Of a stretch of 10,029 nt of DNA, positions 9,201 to 10,029 are shown in pieces. The stretch spans positions 1 to 10,029 of the forward strand of contig JAJKFJ010025178.1 of assembly GCA_027382625.1 (NCBI GenBank). The letters are read 5' to 3'. Numbering within the stretch: position 1 is the stretch's first letter; each line of letters begins with the position of its first letter. A model generated the notes under the pieces. The model made no database searches. It was given only the letters and a program-made list of their open reading frames with translations, and was not told the DNA's origin. The position numbers were made by a program, and so were the translations under genes. This DNA comes from Tetmemena sp. SeJ-2015. Lineage: Eukaryota; Ciliophora; Spirotrichea; Sporadotrichida; Oxytrichidae.

Positions 9201-9940
9201 TCCGTTATGTAAAAGAAGAATGACTCTGTAACTGTCTCTATCCTGCTTAGAATCTTTGTAGGATCTTACATCGAAGCTCTTTATATTCTTAAGCTTTACT
9301 AAATTTGGTGGTCAGCATTAATAATTGAGCAAGCTTAATCTTCTTCTTTTAACTTCAACTTACACTCCTTTTATCCAATGATAAGAGATTGAGTTGAAAG
9401 CCTTATTTAGACTAAACACTTAATGCCTTTTATAATCTGCTCAGGAGAATGTTTTTATAAATAGTGAACTCTAAAATTGATTCCAGGATTTTCACAAATG
9501 CTTAGCTTATGCACCAATTCCTTTTAGTATTCTTGAAGTCTAAAGTATGTTAAACACTCTTAAATCTATTACCTGAAGTTGATTGCTTAAATTATGGAGT
9601 CTATCTGATAAGGAGTAAGGGGATGTGATTAGTAAACAACTTCCGTATTATTGCTTTAAGCTGCATCACTAGATATCTGGGAGCTCTTATTTTGTGAGAA
9701 TGGTTGAGCCAAAACCTATATTTGATTTCCTTGATTGGTAGTGACGATTGAAAATGGCTAACTATAATGCAACTTCTTAACAACTTTACTGTCCTATTAT
9801 GCAGATTAATGAACTTGGATGGATGGTACATTTGGTTTGATATAGAGATAGGATGCGTAGGGTATTAGGCCTAGCTAATTTGAGGGCTTGGATTTGTGTG
9901 TGGGAGCTTGAAGATTTGAATGCGGCTGCTGATTTCTCAT
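6293..9940 (-). CDS. Large unrecognised Gln/Ser/Lys-rich protein with coiled coil, frame-shifted
   Basis: I do not recognise this protein of roughly 1,200 residues. ATG at 9940 is the first after a TGA at 9971-9973. The N-terminus is Gln/Asn/Ser/Pro-rich (M-R-N-Q-Q-P-H-S-N-L-Q-A-P) in a frame open to 9053. A second frame, open 9149-7956 with about a dozen TAA/TAG codons, encodes Lys/Arg/Ser/Glu-rich sequence (R-R-K-S-S-S-E-L-E-R-A-E-T-T near 8665-8710). A third (8270-7621) has S-K-K-K-H-G-S-G-G-P and F-F-D-D-E-E-P. A fourth (7666-6857) has a likely coiled coil (L-N-E-M-N-F-I-K-K-E-L-S-D-T-K-A-L-L at about 7321-7375). Each of these changes equals one missing base. The stretch 6653-6856 is ambiguous: one frame continues directly after TGA at 6857-6859 and ends in TGATGA at 6653-6658, another links to the Ser/Pro-rich tail (H-K-N-P-L-S-G-V-H-S-I-S-G near 6610-6655) running to about 6310. 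A separate gene below 6653 is therefore possible. Confidence 0.6.
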
Positions 9941-10029
9941 ATTTAAATTATTAAACTTCGACAAATAAATTCAAATTTTAAATTCAGATATATTTCAACA
10001 AGCAGAAATTTTCTTCCTCCACAGTATAC
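9941..10029 (-). promoter_or_regulatory. 5' flank of the large minus-strand gene
   Basis: These 89 AT-rich bases lie upstream of the ATG at 9940 and include minus-strand TGA codons at 9971-9973 and 9995-9997 that separate it from any upstream frame. I see no clear gene or promoter motif. Confidence 0.3.

Noticed and set aside
9601..9831. Minus-strand standard-code ORF of 76 codons
   Set aside because: It overlaps the N-terminal part of the large gene in a frame with poorer, Ile/Leu/His-rich composition; judged a shadow.
1..10029. Virus, prophage, transposon, CRISPR, tRNA or rRNA content
   Set aside because: No hallmark proteins, terminal repeats, spaced direct repeats, cloverleaf structures or rRNA-like blocks were seen by eye.
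1..10029. Scrambled micronuclear gene segments or decayed pseudogenes
   Set aside because: No pointer repeats, telomere repeats or order changes were visible, and decay would give shifts in both directions rather than nearly always one.

Overview
The window looks like nuclear DNA of a ciliate-like protist that reads UAA and UAG as glutamine and keeps UGA as its main stop (the 'ciliate nuclear' code, NCBI table 6). Under the standard code nothing longer than about 115 codons is open. If only TGA is counted as a stop, long frames appear, almost all on the minus strand. They have ordinary protein composition and contain TAA/TAG scattered among CAA/CAG. Base composition is AT-rich (about one third G+C by eye). 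There are no ribosome-binding sites, operon-type overlaps, telomere repeats, rRNA or recognisable tRNAs. Other lineages with TAR=Gln (hexamitid diplomonads, some ulvophyte algae, an oxymonad) cannot be excluded.

Layout from left to right: a minus-strand gene running off the left edge (1-912); a second minus-strand gene (1036-3372); a 145-bp AT-rich divergent spacer; a plus-strand gene (3518-4593), the only one on that strand; a small basic-protein gene on minus (4520-5130), convergent with it; a Gln-rich protein gene on minus (5138-6243); about 50 bp of AT-rich spacer; and a large minus-strand gene (6293-9940) whose first ATG lies 89 bp from the right edge. Coding density is very high and spacers are short.

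None of the proteins could be assigned to a known family from sequence alone. They are low-complexity, Gln/Asn/Ser/Lys-rich, with coiled-coil, acidic or basic tracts, as is common for ciliate-specific structural or nuclear proteins. No shared pathway can be claimed.

The most striking property is that every gene can be followed only by changing reading frame several times, and nearly every change I could place goes in the same direction, equivalent to one missing base (a -1 shift, or a removed length of 2 modulo 3). Uncorrected single-base deletions in a long-read assembly are the simplest explanation. Very short introns, insertional RNA editing or frequent frameshifting are alternatives. Frame-switch points are judged from codon composition and are approximate.
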